Counted from the first letter of the stretch, positions 41,438-50,976 are shown. The stretch is 64,000 bases of DNA from Ktedonobacter robiniae (GCF_016587375.1 NZ_BNJG01000003.1:1612001-1676000), one strand, 5' to 3'. The notes: generated by a model from the letters alone, not told the origin. Translations and numbers: made by a program.

Positions 41438-43915
41438 CTATAGCCAGCGGCTGGTTTCGGTTAGCTCGAAGGTGGTGGTGCCACGGATATCCTGGGAGGA
41501 TGCGCCGACCAGGACCTCGAAGGTACCAGCCTCAGCCACCCATTGATGCGCTTTGTCATCGAAGTAGGCCAGGGCTTCGCGTCCGATCTCCAGGGTGACA
41601 GTCTGCGTTTCGCCGGGGTTGAGCGCGACCTTGGCGAAGGCCTTGAGCTCCTTCTCGGGACGGTGCAGGCTCGCCTTGATATCGCGCACATAGAGCTGCA
41701 CGATCTCTTTACCAGCTCGCTCGCCTGTATTGGTGATGTCCAGCGAGACCTGGAGGCTGGCGTTGGCGCCTATCGCCCCAGCACCTGCCTTCAGTGGACC
41801 ATAGGCGAAGCTGGTGTAAGAGAGGCCATAGCCAAATGGGAAGAGGGGTGTGACCTTCTTTTTATCGTAATAGCGATACCCAACGAAGAGTCCCTCTCCA
41901 TAATGTACTTTCCCGTTCTCGCCGGGATAGTTGATATAGGCAGGGTTGTCCTCCAGGCGTACGGGGAAGGTCTGTGCCAGCTTGCCCGAGGGATTCACAT
42001 CGCCAAAGAGGACATCAGCGATGGCATTGCCACACTCCTGACCCGGATACCAGGCCTGCACGACTGCCGCGACCTTCTCTAGCCAGGGCATGGCGTTGGG
42101 CGTACCCGCGTTGAGCACCACGATGGTATTGGGGTTGGCTTCCGCGACCCGCGCAATCAACTCATTCTGTTCGCCTGGCAGCTCCATAGCGGCGCGGTCG
42201 AAGCCCTCGCTCTCCCACTCGCCATTTAAGCCCGCGAACACTAGCGCGATGTCGGCCTGAGCGGCCAGGGCAGCGGCTCGCCCAATCATGTCTTCGGGAA
42301 GTGGTGGCAGGCAGCCCAGGCGTACGGCAGAGGCCATGGTGTTCGCGCTTTTGCCAAATTCAAGCACGAGATCATATGCCTGCCCCGCCTGCATCTCCAC
42401 ACGCTGTCGTACTTCGGTGCTCCCCATGCCAAAATAGCTGTCGCCGGGCGTCGGGCTGGTCCAGTTATCAATGACTTCCTCTCCATCAATGAAGAGGCGG
42501 CTCAAACCTGCGCTGACGAGACTGAAGGTATAGGTACCGGTCGCCTGGGCCACGAAACGCCCCGTAGCGCGCACGGCGAAGCGGTGGGGATCGATGCCCT
42601 CGGGCAGCGGGCCAAACCACATACGCTCGCTTGTCTCAAGTTGCTCTTGCTGGACAGGTGTGCCCTCCGGCGTTGCTGTGTTGAAATATGCTAGAGAGAA
42701 AGCATGCTCGGCCCCTTCCTCATTAACGAGGAACTGAGTATCAAGGAGAGGTAGCAGCTTGTGGCTGGTGCAGCCCTGCTCGTAGCCAACCTCTGTTCCC
42801 TCGCCCAGTTTGGCGAGGATGCCTTCGAAGGGCGAGATCCGGTAGTGTGGATTGACCTGGGCGCTGCCGCCGCCCATGATCTGGGCCTCTTTGGCGTTTG
42901 GCCCGATAATGGCGATGGAGCGTAACGCCTCGCGCTGGAGCGGTAGCGCATTCTGCTCATTCTTCAGCAGGACTATGCCCTCGGCGGCTGCCTTGCGAAT
43001 CAGGGCGCGGTGCTCGGGCAGGTCAATCGCCTGCTCTGGCTCCTCCTCTGGCTGCGCGAACTTTCCGGCTTTCTCCAGCAAGTTTAGGAGTCTGAAGACG
43101 CTCTTATCGATGGTCTCTTCCGTGACTTCGCCATCCTTGACGGCCTGGAGCAGTTTCTCGCCACGCCACAGCCCGGGTCCTGGCATCTCCAGGTCGAGGC
43201 CCGCGTTCACGGAGGCGGCGGTGCTCTTGACCGACATAAACCAGTCGGACATCACTACGCCATCAAAGCCCCACTCATCGCGCAGGATGCTTTGCAGGAG
43301 TTCTGGATGCTCGCTGGCAGCGACACCATTGACGAGGTTATAGGAGGCCATGACGGCCCAGGTGTTGGCCTCACGAACAGCGGCCTCAAAGGGAGGGAGA
43401 TAGATCTCGCGTAGCGTGCGCTCATCAATCTCGGTGCTGATGCTGTAGCGCTCGAACTCTGACTCGTTACCGGCATAGTGTTTGACGGTTGCGCCGACGC
43501 CCTGGCTCTGGATGCCCCGAATGTAGGCCACAGCCATCCTGGCTGTGAGGTAAGGGTCCTCAGAGAAGCTCTCAAAATTACGTCCGCCAATGGGAGTGCG
43601 GTGGATATTTACCGTGGGAGCCAGCAGGACGCGTGCTCCCTTGCTCTTTGTCTCCTGGGCCAGCGCCTGCCCAACACGTTCGACCAGGGCGGTATCCCAG
43701 GTTGCCGCGAGATTGGCCCCGCAAGGGAAGCAGGCGGCGGTGACGCCTCCCTGCATGGCGCCACCCCGGGCGCCGTTAGGACCATCGCTCACTTTTAACG
43801 CGGGGATGCTCAGTCGATCATTGACAATAGTATGCCACATATCGGCGCCAGCGAGCATGGCGACCTTCTCCTGGAGCGTCATTTGCTGAAGCAGGTTCTC
43901 TGTGGTCTCAGACAT
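41438..43915 (-). CDS. GH3 beta-glucosidase/beta-xylosidase with PA14 insertion
   Basis: An 825-residue cytoplasmic glycosidase. The GH3 barrel spans about residues 10-300, with KHYAGNESE and the nucleophile Asp224 in VVMSDWF. The alpha/beta sandwich follows, interrupted by a PA14 domain (about 390-540: GTYTFSLVSAGLSRLFIDGE), a sugar-contacting insertion known from KdgF/BglX-type enzymes. NGEWESEGFDR carries the probable acid/base Glu. A fibronectin-III-like domain ends the protein. AAGGGAT before ATG 43915 sets the start. It is divergent from the GH43 gene, and both may respond to the same sugar signal. Confidence 0.94.
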   Translation of the reverse strand: MSETTENLLQQMTLQEKVAMLAGADMWHTIVNDRLSIPALKVSDGPNGARGGAMQGGVTAACFPCGANLAATWDTALVERVGQALAQETKSKGARVLLAPTVNIHRTPIGGRNFESFSEDPYLTARMAVAYIRGIQSQGVGATVKHYAGNESEFERYSISTEIDERTLREIYLPPFEAAVREANTWAVMASYNLVNGVAASEHPELLQSILRDEWGFDGVVMSDWFMSVKSTAASVNAGLDLEMPGPGLWRGEKLLQAVKDGEVTEETIDKSVFRLLNLLEKAGKFAQPEEEPEQAIDLPEHRALIRKAAAEGIVLLKNEQNALPLQREALRSIAIIGPNAKEAQIMGGGSAQVNPHYRISPFEGILAKLGEGTEVGYEQGCTSHKLLPLLDTQFLVNEEGAEHAFSLAYFNTATPEGTPVQQEQLETSERMWFGPLPEGIDPHRFAVRATGRFVAQATGTYTFSLVSAGLSRLFIDGEEVIDNWTSPTPGDSYFGMGSTEVRQRVEMQAGQAYDLVLEFGKSANTMASAVRLGCLPPLPEDMIGRAAALAAQADIALVFAGLNGEWESEGFDRAAMELPGEQNELIARVAEANPNTIVVLNAGTPNAMPWLEKVAAVVQAWYPGQECGNAIADVLFGDVNPSGKLAQTFPVRLEDNPAYINYPGENGKVHYGEGLFVGYRYYDKKKVTPLFPFGYGLSYTSFAYGPLKAGAGAIGANASLQVSLDITNTGERAGKEIVQLYVRDIKASLHRPEKELKAFAKVALNPGETQTVTLEIGREALAYFDDKAHQWVAEAGTFEVLVGASSQDIRGTTTFELTETSRWL

Positions 43916-44084
43916 ATTTTTATCCCTTTCGATAATATGTATAGACACTCGTATATTGTATCGCGTTTTGGCGCGGGTTTGTAGGTGGTAAGTGATATGA
44001 GGAAGGTTGTAAAGCTCCTCAAAAGCCCCACTCGATGTATGCTACAATTAGCCAATAGAAGAAAAAATTTAGAGGATACTATTT

Positions 44085-45053
44085 GTGGATATACACTATA
44101 CCAATCCTGTCTGGCAGGGAGATATGCCAGATCCCTTCGTACTGAAGTGGGAGGGCCAGTATTATGCCTTTGGTACTGGTGGTCAGAAACGCGAGGCGAA
44201 CGGCAATATTTTTCCGGTCCTGCGCTCGAATGACCTCGTGCACTGGCAGGCCTGTGGAGGCGCGCTGATACCGCCTCCAGCCGAGCTTGGAGACGATTTC
44301 TGGGCGCCAGAGGTTGCCTATGATGGAGGGAAATTCTACCTCTATTACTCGATTGGCAAAGGGTTGCGCCATCAACTGCGCGTGGCGACGAGCGAGTCTC
44401 CTGTGGGGCCATATCAAGATACAGGTATGCCCCTGGTCGATCCGCGAATCCAACCCTTCTGTATTGATGCTCACCCCTTTCGTGACGACGACGGCCAGTG
44501 GTATCTCTTCTATGCTCGTGACTTTCTCGATACCGAGCATGGCTATCACCAGGGGACCGCGCTGGTCATGGATCGTTTAGCGACGATGACGCGCCTGGCT
44601 GGCGAGGAGACAACCGTCTTGCGTGCACGCCATGACTGGACGCTCTTCGAGGCTCAGCGCTCCATGCCCCACTATGGTATCACTGCCGATTGGCACACCC
44701 TGGAGGGTCCCTGTGTACGCAAGCACGCTGGCCGCTACTACTGCTTCTATAGCGGCTCCAGCTTTATGACCGAGAATTACGGAGTAGATTACGCTATCAG
44801 CAGCAGCGTGCGCGGTCCCTATACGGGCGAGGGCAGCGAGGCCCGCGTGCTGCGTAGTGTGCCAGGAAAGGTGCGTGGCCCTGGACATCACTCAATTGTG
44901 CTAGGTCCCGATGGACGGACGGAGTATATTGTGTATCACGCCTGGGATGCGCAGATGCAGGTGCGCCAGATGTGCATTGATCGCCTGCTGTGGGCCTACG
45001 AAGGCCCTCGCTGCGCTGGCCCCTCGGTTGATCTCCAGCGGATCGTTCTCTAA
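44085..45053 (+). CDS. GH43 family glycosidase (arabinofuranosidase/xylosidase type)
   Basis: A 322-residue five-bladed beta-propeller enzyme without signal peptide. The three catalytic acids are visible: Asp16 in MPDPF (base), Asp128 in CIDAHPF (pKa modulator) and Glu207 in TLEGPC (acid), with WAPEV between blades. Substrates for the family are arabinan, arabinoxylan or xylo-oligosaccharides. The start is GTG 44085 with AGAGGAT eight bases upstream; there is no in-frame ATG nearby. Its transcript probably ends at the perfect palindrome at 45079. Confidence 0.92.
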   Translation: MDIHYTNPVWQGDMPDPFVLKWEGQYYAFGTGGQKREANGNIFPVLRSNDLVHWQACGGALIPPPAELGDDFWAPEVAYDGGKFYLYYSIGKGLRHQLRVATSESPVGPYQDTGMPLVDPRIQPFCIDAHPFRDDDGQWYLFYARDFLDTEHGYHQGTALVMDRLATMTRLAGEETTVLRARHDWTLFEAQRSMPHYGITADWHTLEGPCVRKHAGRYYCFYSGSSFMTENYGVDYAISSSVRGPYTGEGSEARVLRSVPGKVRGPGHHSIVLGPDGRTEYIVYHAWDAQMQVRQMCIDRLLWAYEGPRCAGPSVDLQRIVL

Positions 45054-45078
45054 GCAGAAATAGGTTCTCAGTAGCATA

Positions 45079-45136
45079 TATAAGGGATGGGTATGTGGCA
45101 CGGGCAATTGCCCGTGCCACATACCCATCCCTTATA
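45079..45136. terminator. perfect 58-bp palindrome
   Basis: Positions 45079-45136 read the same on both strands with no spacer (29-base arms meeting at CAA/TTG, so an RNA hairpin would have a loop of about 4 bases). It lies 25 bases after the GH43 stop and about 95 bases before the stop of the convergent ferric-reductase-like gene. Confidence 0.85.
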
Positions 45137-45232
45137 CCTACAGGCGAGCTTGCGAGCCGAGACGATAGAGGACGGATACTTTCATGGTTGATGGATAGCC
45201 ACGCCCCGGGTCGAGAGCGAGCGTTCCCTTTG

Positions 45233-45832
45233 TTACGACATGGCAGGAGTATCTTGTGTGGTAGTGACTCTATGCTTTAGCGCGCGTTTGCTCTTTTTCT
45301 TGCCCGCAAGAATGCGGCGAGAGAGGAGGGGAGCTACCAGGAGAAAGCTGGCAACATAGATGCCCAGAGCCCAGGTGGCGTGCGTGTCGCTACCGGTCAT
45401 GATGCCATGGACGCCCGCGAGTACGAAGATGGCCAGGGTGAGGACGTGCAGGCGCTTCCACCATGTATAACCAATGCGAGGGCGGAGCAAGGTGCTCAGG
45501 CCAATCGCCAGGCCAAGGTACAGGCCAATGATGCCCAGGGCCATCCAGGGTGGGCGATAATGACTGGCGAATGGAAGCAAGATCTCGCGCCAGCCGAAAT
45601 GGGTAAAGGGATCGACCCACACGGCCGCGATATGAATGCCCAGGAAGGTCGTACTGAGTAACGTGAGAAAGTTATGTAATTCGCTATTGATCAAGCGTGG
45701 CCAGTGGGTGCGCGACTGCACCTGTGTAGAGAGCGCGAGTCCCACAAACACTGCCAGCGTGAGCAGAATATAGGAGGTGAAGCCTCCGGCCCGGGCGACG
45801 TCCCAGGTAATGTCTTGCCAGATGACGTTCAT
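45233..45832 (-). CDS. ferric reductase-like transmembrane protein (MsrQ/YedZ-like)
   Basis: A 199-residue protein with five or six transmembrane segments. Two pairs of histidines at helix ends, His53/His67 and His129/His142, have the spacing used for heme b in the ferric-reductase-like family. The Lys/Arg-rich C-terminus is cytoplasmic. Such proteins pass electrons across the membrane, often with a flavinylated partner. Its start overlaps the stop of the ApbE gene by 4 bases (ATGA), so the two are coupled and probably function together. Confidence 0.87.
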   Translation of the reverse strand: MNVIWQDITWDVARAGGFTSYILLTLAVFVGLALSTQVQSRTHWPRLINSELHNFLTLLSTTFLGIHIAAVWVDPFTHFGWREILLPFASHYRPPWMALGIIGLYLGLAIGLSTLLRPRIGYTWWKRLHVLTLAIFVLAGVHGIMTGSDTHATWALGIYVASFLLVAPLLSRRILAGKKKSKRALKHRVTTTQDTPAMS

Positions 45833-46742
45833 TGTTCCTCACCCTTCATAAGTGCTATGGGCCAGGACTCAATGGCCTCCCATGTCCCATCCTCGCGCAC
45901 AAATAGGCCCGCGATACGATGGGCGCGCAGGAAGGCTGCACCTTGCTCAAACCCAAGAATAAAGGCGACTTTGGCTGCGACCTCGGCCTGCTCGCAACGG
46001 TCGGCCGCGACGGTTACCGACCAGAGATCGTTCCAGGCAGGTAGACCCGTGTGTGGATGGAGCAGATGATGATAGCGTGTCTGGCCCTGCTGCCAGTGAC
46101 GGCGCGCGATGCCCGAGGTGGCAAGGGCGCCCGCCCGCAACGGAATGGTCCAGGACTCTTCGTGCCCAGGAATGGCAATCGGCCACTGGCCCTCCCCAGG
46201 AGGTAGTCCCAACACCGCCAGGTCGCCACCTGCATTCACCAAAGCGTAGGAGATGCCCTCTCTCTGGAGAAGATGTAGCGCGGCATCAACCGCCATGCCT
46301 TTGGCGATCCCGCCAAAATCCAACTTACAACCCAGGGGCAGGGTGATACGCCGCGCGGCCCGGTCGACCTGGATTGCTCGCCAGCATCCTCCCGGAATCC
46401 CCCTATCTCAGGTTTATCCTGCCGAGGCGCGATAGCCTCAAAGGTGCGATCATATCCCAGGTGTATTAGCTGTTCCAACAAGGTTGGATCATAGATCCCC
46501 TCTGTCGCGTGGGCTGCTGTCAGGGCCGTCTCCAGCGTGTTTAAGAGCAGCTCGCTGACAATGGTAGGTACCCCTGGCTGCCGGTTCAGTTGGGAAAGCT
46601 CACTCTCGGGCAGGAAACGGCTTAGTGTGCTTTCCCAGACGTTGAAGAGCGCGCGTACCAGTTGTTCTCCCGCCTCTGCCTGTTCTATAGGCAGTAGGAG
46701 GGAGATGGTGGTTCCCATCGCCTTGAACTCGCGGCGTCCCAT
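45829..46742 (-). pseudogene. apbE: ApbE-like FAD:protein FMN transferase, interrupted by a frameshift
   Basis: The gene is readable in two frames. The upstream part (46742 to about 46384) runs from MGRREFKAMGTTISLLLP to PEIGGFREDA; the downstream part (about 46383 to 45829) continues WRAIQVDRAARRITLPLGCK then LDFGGIAKGMAVDAA to the end. Joined, they give a normal ApbE of about 300 residues that would attach FMN to Thr/Ser of target proteins. One missing base next to 46383/46384 (codon GC- before TGG) explains the break. ATG 46742 is chosen because earlier in-frame codons overlap the preceding gene. It is either a real pseudogene or a sequencing error. Confidence 0.87.
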
Positions 46743-46761
46743 GCCCAGAGGATCTCGATAG

Positions 46762-47229
46762 TCAGGAGGCGCGGGAGCCACTGACAGGACCTTGGGGGCT
46801 ATAGCTGGGCGCGTTATTGACGACTGCTGGTAGTCTGTAGTTTGTGCCTCCCTGGGTATAAGCTGGCGCGCTGGTGGCCGTTGGAGTAGCGGTACTGGTT
46901 CCCTGTAAGGCATCTTGCGATCCAAGGTTATTTCCTTCCTGCTGCTGGAAAAAACTGTTGCTCTTCTGAGATGTAGCTGTGGTGGGTGTCACGTGTTTGG
47001 CGGTTGATGATGGGTTCGTTGGCTTAGCCGCTGTCTGTAATTGAGAATAGGCGATCAGGCTACCAACGATACCAAAGGTGGCAAGTGAGGCAATAACGGT
47101 ACCTCGCTTAAAGATGTTTGCCAGAGCCAACGCCCGCGCCTTGAGCATTGGTTTAGCAGGCGAGGCCGGGGCTTTTGCCTGGGAGCGAACCGCTTTTGTT
47201 TTAGCTAAGTTGAATGACTGTGTTTCCAT
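46762..47229 (-). CDS. hypothetical membrane-anchored protein with Ser/Thr-rich stalk
   Basis: A 155-residue protein: a Lys/Ala/Pro-rich cytoplasmic N-terminus, one transmembrane segment (about residues 42-62, VIASLATFGIVGSLIAYS), then an extracellular low-complexity region rich in Thr, Ser, Pro, Gln and Asn. There is no enzymatic domain and no FMN-attachment motif of the ApbE target type (D-x-x-S/T-G-A-T). Its place between the HtrA-like protease and ApbE genes suggests a role at the membrane surface with them. ATG 47229 is chosen over TTG 47265, which abuts the stop of the upstream gene. Confidence 0.65.
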   Translation of the reverse strand: METQSFNLAKTKAVRSQAKAPASPAKPMLKARALALANIFKRGTVIASLATFGIVGSLIAYSQLQTAAKPTNPSSTAKHVTPTTATSQKSNSFFQQQEGNNLGSQDALQGTSTATPTATSAPAYTQGGTNYRLPAVVNNAPSYSPQGPVSGSRAS

Positions 47230-47265
47230 GAGAGAGGCTACTTTCTTGCTTGCTATAGCTTCCAA

Positions 47266-48231
47266 CTACGCGGTTTGCTGCAGGATCTGGTGAATGACGC
47301 TTTGCACGACGCTGGCGGGAATGGCGTAGCTGATGCCGTTGGCGGTTGTGTTCGATTCTGTATTGATGGCGGCCAGGGTGGGAATGCCAATGACTTTCCC
47401 CTGCATGTCTACAAGGGCACCCCCGCTATTGCCTGGATTTAAGGCCACGTCAGTCTGGATTGTCTGAGAGATGGTCACTGCGGCGGATTCGGAGACGCTG
47501 CGGTTCAAGGCGCTTACAATGCCTTGCGAGGCCGTTTCTGTAAGCCCTAAGGGATTACCTATGGCGATAACATCCTGTCCAACTTTGACTTTTGTAGAGT
47601 CGCCGAATTGAGCGATGGCCATATGCGCAAAAGGCGCGATGCGCACAACTGCCAGATCATGCGAGGCGTCGGTTCCGATTAACTGTGCCTGCTCTGTTGA
47701 GCCATTGCTCAAGACTGCCTCAATCTGCTGGCCGCCATCGATAACATGATTATTGGTGACGATATCGCCTTGCGCGTCAAAGATGATGCCTGAGCCAAGC
47801 TGCTCGCCCTGAGAGGTTGTTACCTTTAATTCGACGACCGCTGGCTCAACACTGCTAATAACGCTCTCCGCCTGCGTGGTACCTGATGTAGTGCTGGATG
47901 ATGAGGCTGCTGAACCGGTCGTAGATGTGGTGCTTTGCGCGGGTGTGTGAACAAATTGCCAGCCCGCGAAGAGACCCACGCCGAAGACAAGCAGGAGTAC
48001 AAGCATGAGGAAGGCTAAGGCGACGCCGCCTGTTCTTTTTTGACGTGTCTCTGGCCTTTTCTTCTGCTCCGGCTCCACAGGATATTCAGGTATTTGAGCC
48101 TGATTATGCTGGAATTGGCCTGGTACTAGTTGTTGATCAGTATATGTGTTTGGCATTATAAATGATGTTGAAGGAATGGTATGAAGAGGCGAAACATCCT
48201 CATAGTGTATATATTCTTCTCGCTGTGGCAT
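47266..48231 (-). CDS. membrane-anchored HtrA/DegP-like trypsin-type serine protease without PDZ domain
   Basis: A 321-residue protein with a cytoplasmic N-terminus (1-68), a transmembrane anchor (69-92), a Ser/Thr stalk (96-120), and an S1C protease domain (125-320). The triad is His162 (NNHVI), Asp192 (HDLAVV) and Ser269 (NPGNSGG). The PDZ domain that follows the protease in most HtrA proteins is absent, because the protein ends right after the last helix. It would act on misfolded or surface proteins outside the membrane. AGGAG nine bases before ATG 48231 supports the start. It heads the set protease, hypothetical, ApbE, reductase. Confidence 0.92.
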   Translation of the reverse strand: MPQREEYIHYEDVSPLHTIPSTSFIMPNTYTDQQLVPGQFQHNQAQIPEYPVEPEQKKRPETRQKRTGGVALAFLMLVLLLVFGVGLFAGWQFVHTPAQSTTSTTGSAASSSSTTSGTTQAESVISSVEPAVVELKVTTSQGEQLGSGIIFDAQGDIVTNNHVIDGGQQIEAVLSNGSTEQAQLIGTDASHDLAVVRIAPFAHMAIAQFGDSTKVKVGQDVIAIGNPLGLTETASQGIVSALNRSVSESAAVTISQTIQTDVALNPGNSGGALVDMQGKVIGIPTLAAINTESNTTANGISYAIPASVVQSVIHQILQQTA

Positions 48232-48490
48232 ATTTCTAGTCTCCTGCTCTTTGACTAACACCAGCACTATTCGTTCGACGTTATTATTGGCCAGTGTAGT
48301 CTTTTTCTATGAGAAAAACATTGTAAGTGTATGAGAGAAATTTCATATGCCCTTTCGAGAAGGAAGAGTGATAATAATTTTTAGGCTTTGTCATATCTTT
48401 AGTGTACTCTTTCTTCTTGAAAGGACAAGTTATATATATGTTTATGTGTATTGCTAGACAATCATTTATGTCAAGAACTTCCGCGTTAAT

Positions 48491-48514
48491 TGTAGCGTCC
48501 ATGCTGGCATGGAC
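48491..48514. repeat. dispersed inverted-repeat element, copy D (half element)
   Basis: TGTAGCGTCCATGC followed after one base by GGCATGGAC; the outer right end (CCTACA) is missing. GTCCATGC and GCATGGAC still form a short hairpin. It lies 8 bases beyond the glycosyltransferase stop, again at a gene end. Confidence 0.6.
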
Positions 48515-48522
48515 TTCTCCGG

Positions 48523-49275
48523 CTAGGCCTGGCGCGGGAGTGGCAGCTCTGGCTGACTGCTTACAAAGGCTTGCTTCTCCTGGCGCCACTTGCGTGTGTA
48601 GATGATGAGTTCGCGGAAGGCGCGCAGAATAACGCTGAGTTTGGCGCCCGTGGCTTGTCCGCCGTGTCGGGGCAGGTGGAGCACGCCAATCTCATGATAG
48701 CTGTATCCCGCTTGCTTCAACTTGTAGAGGAGTTCTGCGTTGATCATGGCGCCCCGGGTCTCTAAGGGATGTGTACGCAAGAACTCGGTGTGTAAGAGTT
48801 TAAAGGCGCAATCGATATCTCGGACATGGATGTCGAGAAACCAGCCAATGAGGCACTTCCAGCCCCAGGCATTGAGGCGGCGCATTGCCGAGTCCTGGCG
48901 CTCCAGGCGATAGCCGATGACCGCGTCATACCGCTCAATGGCGCCGAAGAATTGCTGTAGCTCGCGAATATCAAATTGTCCATCGGAGTCCATAAAAAAG
49001 GTCAATTCCTTCGTCGCGGCCTGAAAGCCACTGACCAGCGCGGCTCCATAGCCTTGATTGGTTGGGTGGGTGACCAGGCGAAGCTGTGGTAGGTCTCTGG
49101 CAAGCTCAGCAACAATAGTGCCGGTCCGATCCGCGCTACCATCATTCACCACAATAATCTCAGCGTCCAACCGCCATTGTTGCAGAACGCGCCAGACGTC
49201 CAGGATAGTATTACCAATAACCTGCTCTTCGTTATAGGCTGGCAGAATGACCGAGAGGCTATGTTTCTTTATCAC
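48523..49275 (-). CDS. family 2 glycosyltransferase, polyprenyl-phosphate sugar transferase type
   Basis: A 250-residue GT-A enzyme. Motifs are SVILPAYNEEQVIGNTI at the N-terminus, VNDGSADRT for nucleotide-sugar binding, MDSDGQFD (DxD metal motif) and RDIDCAFKLLH. The size and pattern match DPM1-like dolichyl/undecaprenyl-phosphate mannosyl- or glucosyltransferases that lack membrane anchors. It would make a lipid-linked sugar donor for surface glycans. The start is GTG 49275 with AAGGA upstream. Confidence 0.9.
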   Translation of the reverse strand: MIKKHSLSVILPAYNEEQVIGNTILDVWRVLQQWRLDAEIIVVNDGSADRTGTIVAELARDLPQLRLVTHPTNQGYGAALVSGFQAATKELTFFMDSDGQFDIRELQQFFGAIERYDAVIGYRLERQDSAMRRLNAWGWKCLIGWFLDIHVRDIDCAFKLLHTEFLRTHPLETRGAMINAELLYKLKQAGYSYHEIGVLHLPRHGGQATGAKLSVILRAFRELIIYTRKWRQEKQAFVSSQPELPLPRQA

Positions 49276-49462
49276 TTCTGGCTGTTTCCTTTCATCTCAG
49301 TTCGTCCTCGGTGGATCTTCTGTATATTAGAGTAGCAAGGTTTTATGTGAGTTCTATTGGAAGAAGATGAGAGATATCTCATGCTTGCAGACTTGTACGA
49401 TTGGCTGACTTGACGTGATATAGTGTGGAGAAAGCAAACCTGTACTGAACAAAGGAATACCA

Positions 49463-50734
49463 ATGATGGCTATACCGCTGAGTGCCGACTATGCCTCGAT
49501 GCTTGATGCGCAAGATCGGCTGGCTCATTTCCGGGAGCGCTTTGTCGTTCCTGACCCTGAGCTTATTTATATGGATGGGAACTCTCTGGGACGTCTCCCA
49601 AAAGCCACACAGGCCTATGCCCAGGAGCTGATCGAGACGCAATGGGGGACGCGCTTAATTCGCGGTTGGAATGAAGGCTGGTTCACGGCGCCGGAGCGTA
49701 TTGGCGCGAAGATCGCGCGCCTGATCGGCGCACAGCCAGATGAAGTCATTGTGGCGGACTCCACCTCGGTCAATCTCTTCAAGCTGGTGGTAGCTGCTCT
49801 GCGGGCGCAGCGGGGACGAACGCGCCTGGTGACGGATGATTTAAACTTCCCCTCGGACCTCTATGTCCTCCAGGGGGCCATTGAGCTTCTGGAGAAGGGG
49901 CATCGTCTCGATATCATTTCTTCGCCTGATGGCATCCATGGTCCCGTCGCCGAGATCCAGGCTTCCCTTGATGAGCAGGTTGCCTTGCTGACGTTATCGC
50001 ACACAGTCTTCAAGAGCGGCTACCTTTACGACATGGCCGAGTTAACCCGGGCCGCCCATAGTGTGGGTTCACTGGTACTCTGGGACTTGAGTCACTCCGT
50101 GGGCGCGGTCCCGGTTGACCTGAACGTTGCCCAGGTTGACCTGGCGATTGGTTGCACCTATAAGTATTTGAATGGAGGTCCGGGCGCTCCCGCCTTCCTC
50201 TACATTAGTCGCGAGCTACAGGAGCGCCTCGGCAACCCCATCGCTGGCTGGATGGGCCAGAGAGACCTGTTTAATTTTGCCCTGGACTACAAACCCGCCA
50301 TGGGCCTACGCCAGTTTTTAACGGGGACGCCCCCCATTCTCTCGCTCTCACTGATCGAGCCAGGCGTTGATGTACTGCTAGAGGCTGGCCTGGACGCCTT
50401 ACGCACCAAGTCTGAGCAACAAAGCGAGTATTTGATACAACTATGGGAAGCCGTGCTTAAGCCAGAGGGCTTTGTCCTCAATTCGCCACGAGAGGTCCAG
50501 CAGCGTGGCTCGCACGTCTCACTTGGCCACCAGGAAGGCCTGCGCATCGATATGGCGCTCATCAACGACATGCAGGTGCTACCCGACTTCCGCGCGCCCG
50601 ACAATATCCGCCTGGGCCTGGCCCCCCTCTATACCTCCTTTAGCGACATCCATACAACCGTCACGCGCCTCCACCGGGTCGTAGCAGACAAGCTCTACGA
50701 GCAATACCCACACGAAGTCCCAATCGTCACCTAA
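49463..50734 (+). CDS. kynU: kynureninase
   Basis: A 423-residue PLP enzyme that cleaves L-kynurenine to anthranilate and alanine in tryptophan degradation. Diagnostic features are YMDGNSLGRLPK at residues 36-47, ADSTSVNLFK, VLWDLSHSVGAVPVDL, and the PLP-binding Lys234 in CTYKYLNGGPGAPAFLY. The length is normal. AAAGGAA five bases before ATG 49463 supports the start; the second ATG (49466) is equally possible. Other kyn genes are absent, so the remaining steps must be encoded elsewhere. Confidence 0.95.
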   Translation: MMAIPLSADYASMLDAQDRLAHFRERFVVPDPELIYMDGNSLGRLPKATQAYAQELIETQWGTRLIRGWNEGWFTAPERIGAKIARLIGAQPDEVIVADSTSVNLFKLVVAALRAQRGRTRLVTDDLNFPSDLYVLQGAIELLEKGHRLDIISSPDGIHGPVAEIQASLDEQVALLTLSHTVFKSGYLYDMAELTRAAHSVGSLVLWDLSHSVGAVPVDLNVAQVDLAIGCTYKYLNGGPGAPAFLYISRELQERLGNPIAGWMGQRDLFNFALDYKPAMGLRQFLTGTPPILSLSLIEPGVDVLLEAGLDALRTKSEQQSEYLIQLWEAVLKPEGFVLNSPREVQQRGSHVSLGHQEGLRIDMALINDMQVLPDFRAPDNIRLGLAPLYTSFSDIHTTVTRLHRVVADKLYEQYPHEVPIVT

Positions 50735-50740
50735 ACAAAT

Positions 50741-50788
50741 ATGGTGGTTGGGTGGTTAGGCGCGTGCGCCCAACCACCCAACCACCAT
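50741..50788 (+). terminator. 22-bp hairpin with one mismatch after kynU
   Basis: ATGGTGGTTGGGTGGTT 50741-50757 pairs with 50772-50788, and after one A/C mismatch GGCGC pairs with GCGCC around a GT turn. It starts 7 bases after the kynU stop. Confidence 0.82.
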
Positions 50789-50808
50789 CTAACACACAAT
50801 TGATCTCT

Positions 50809-50828
50809 GAGCGCCGCAGGAGCGAAAA
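50809..50828 (+). repeat. copy 3 of the short GAGYGCCGCAGGMGCGARAA motif
   Basis: GAGCGCCGCAGGAGCGAAAA, 21 bases beyond the kynU hairpin and 150 bases upstream of the DUF4012 gene. Confidence 0.55.
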
Positions 50829-50976
50829 CATAGCCAATTAGGCTAAAAAAGATGCTTATCTCATCCTCAAACGATAAAACTAAATAGAGAGTAATATATT
50901 TTAGCTCAAGATAAACGTTTTGCATTGAACATTTCTCTTTCTCTATATATGTGTTCTGCTTTATTTGGAGGCTTTT

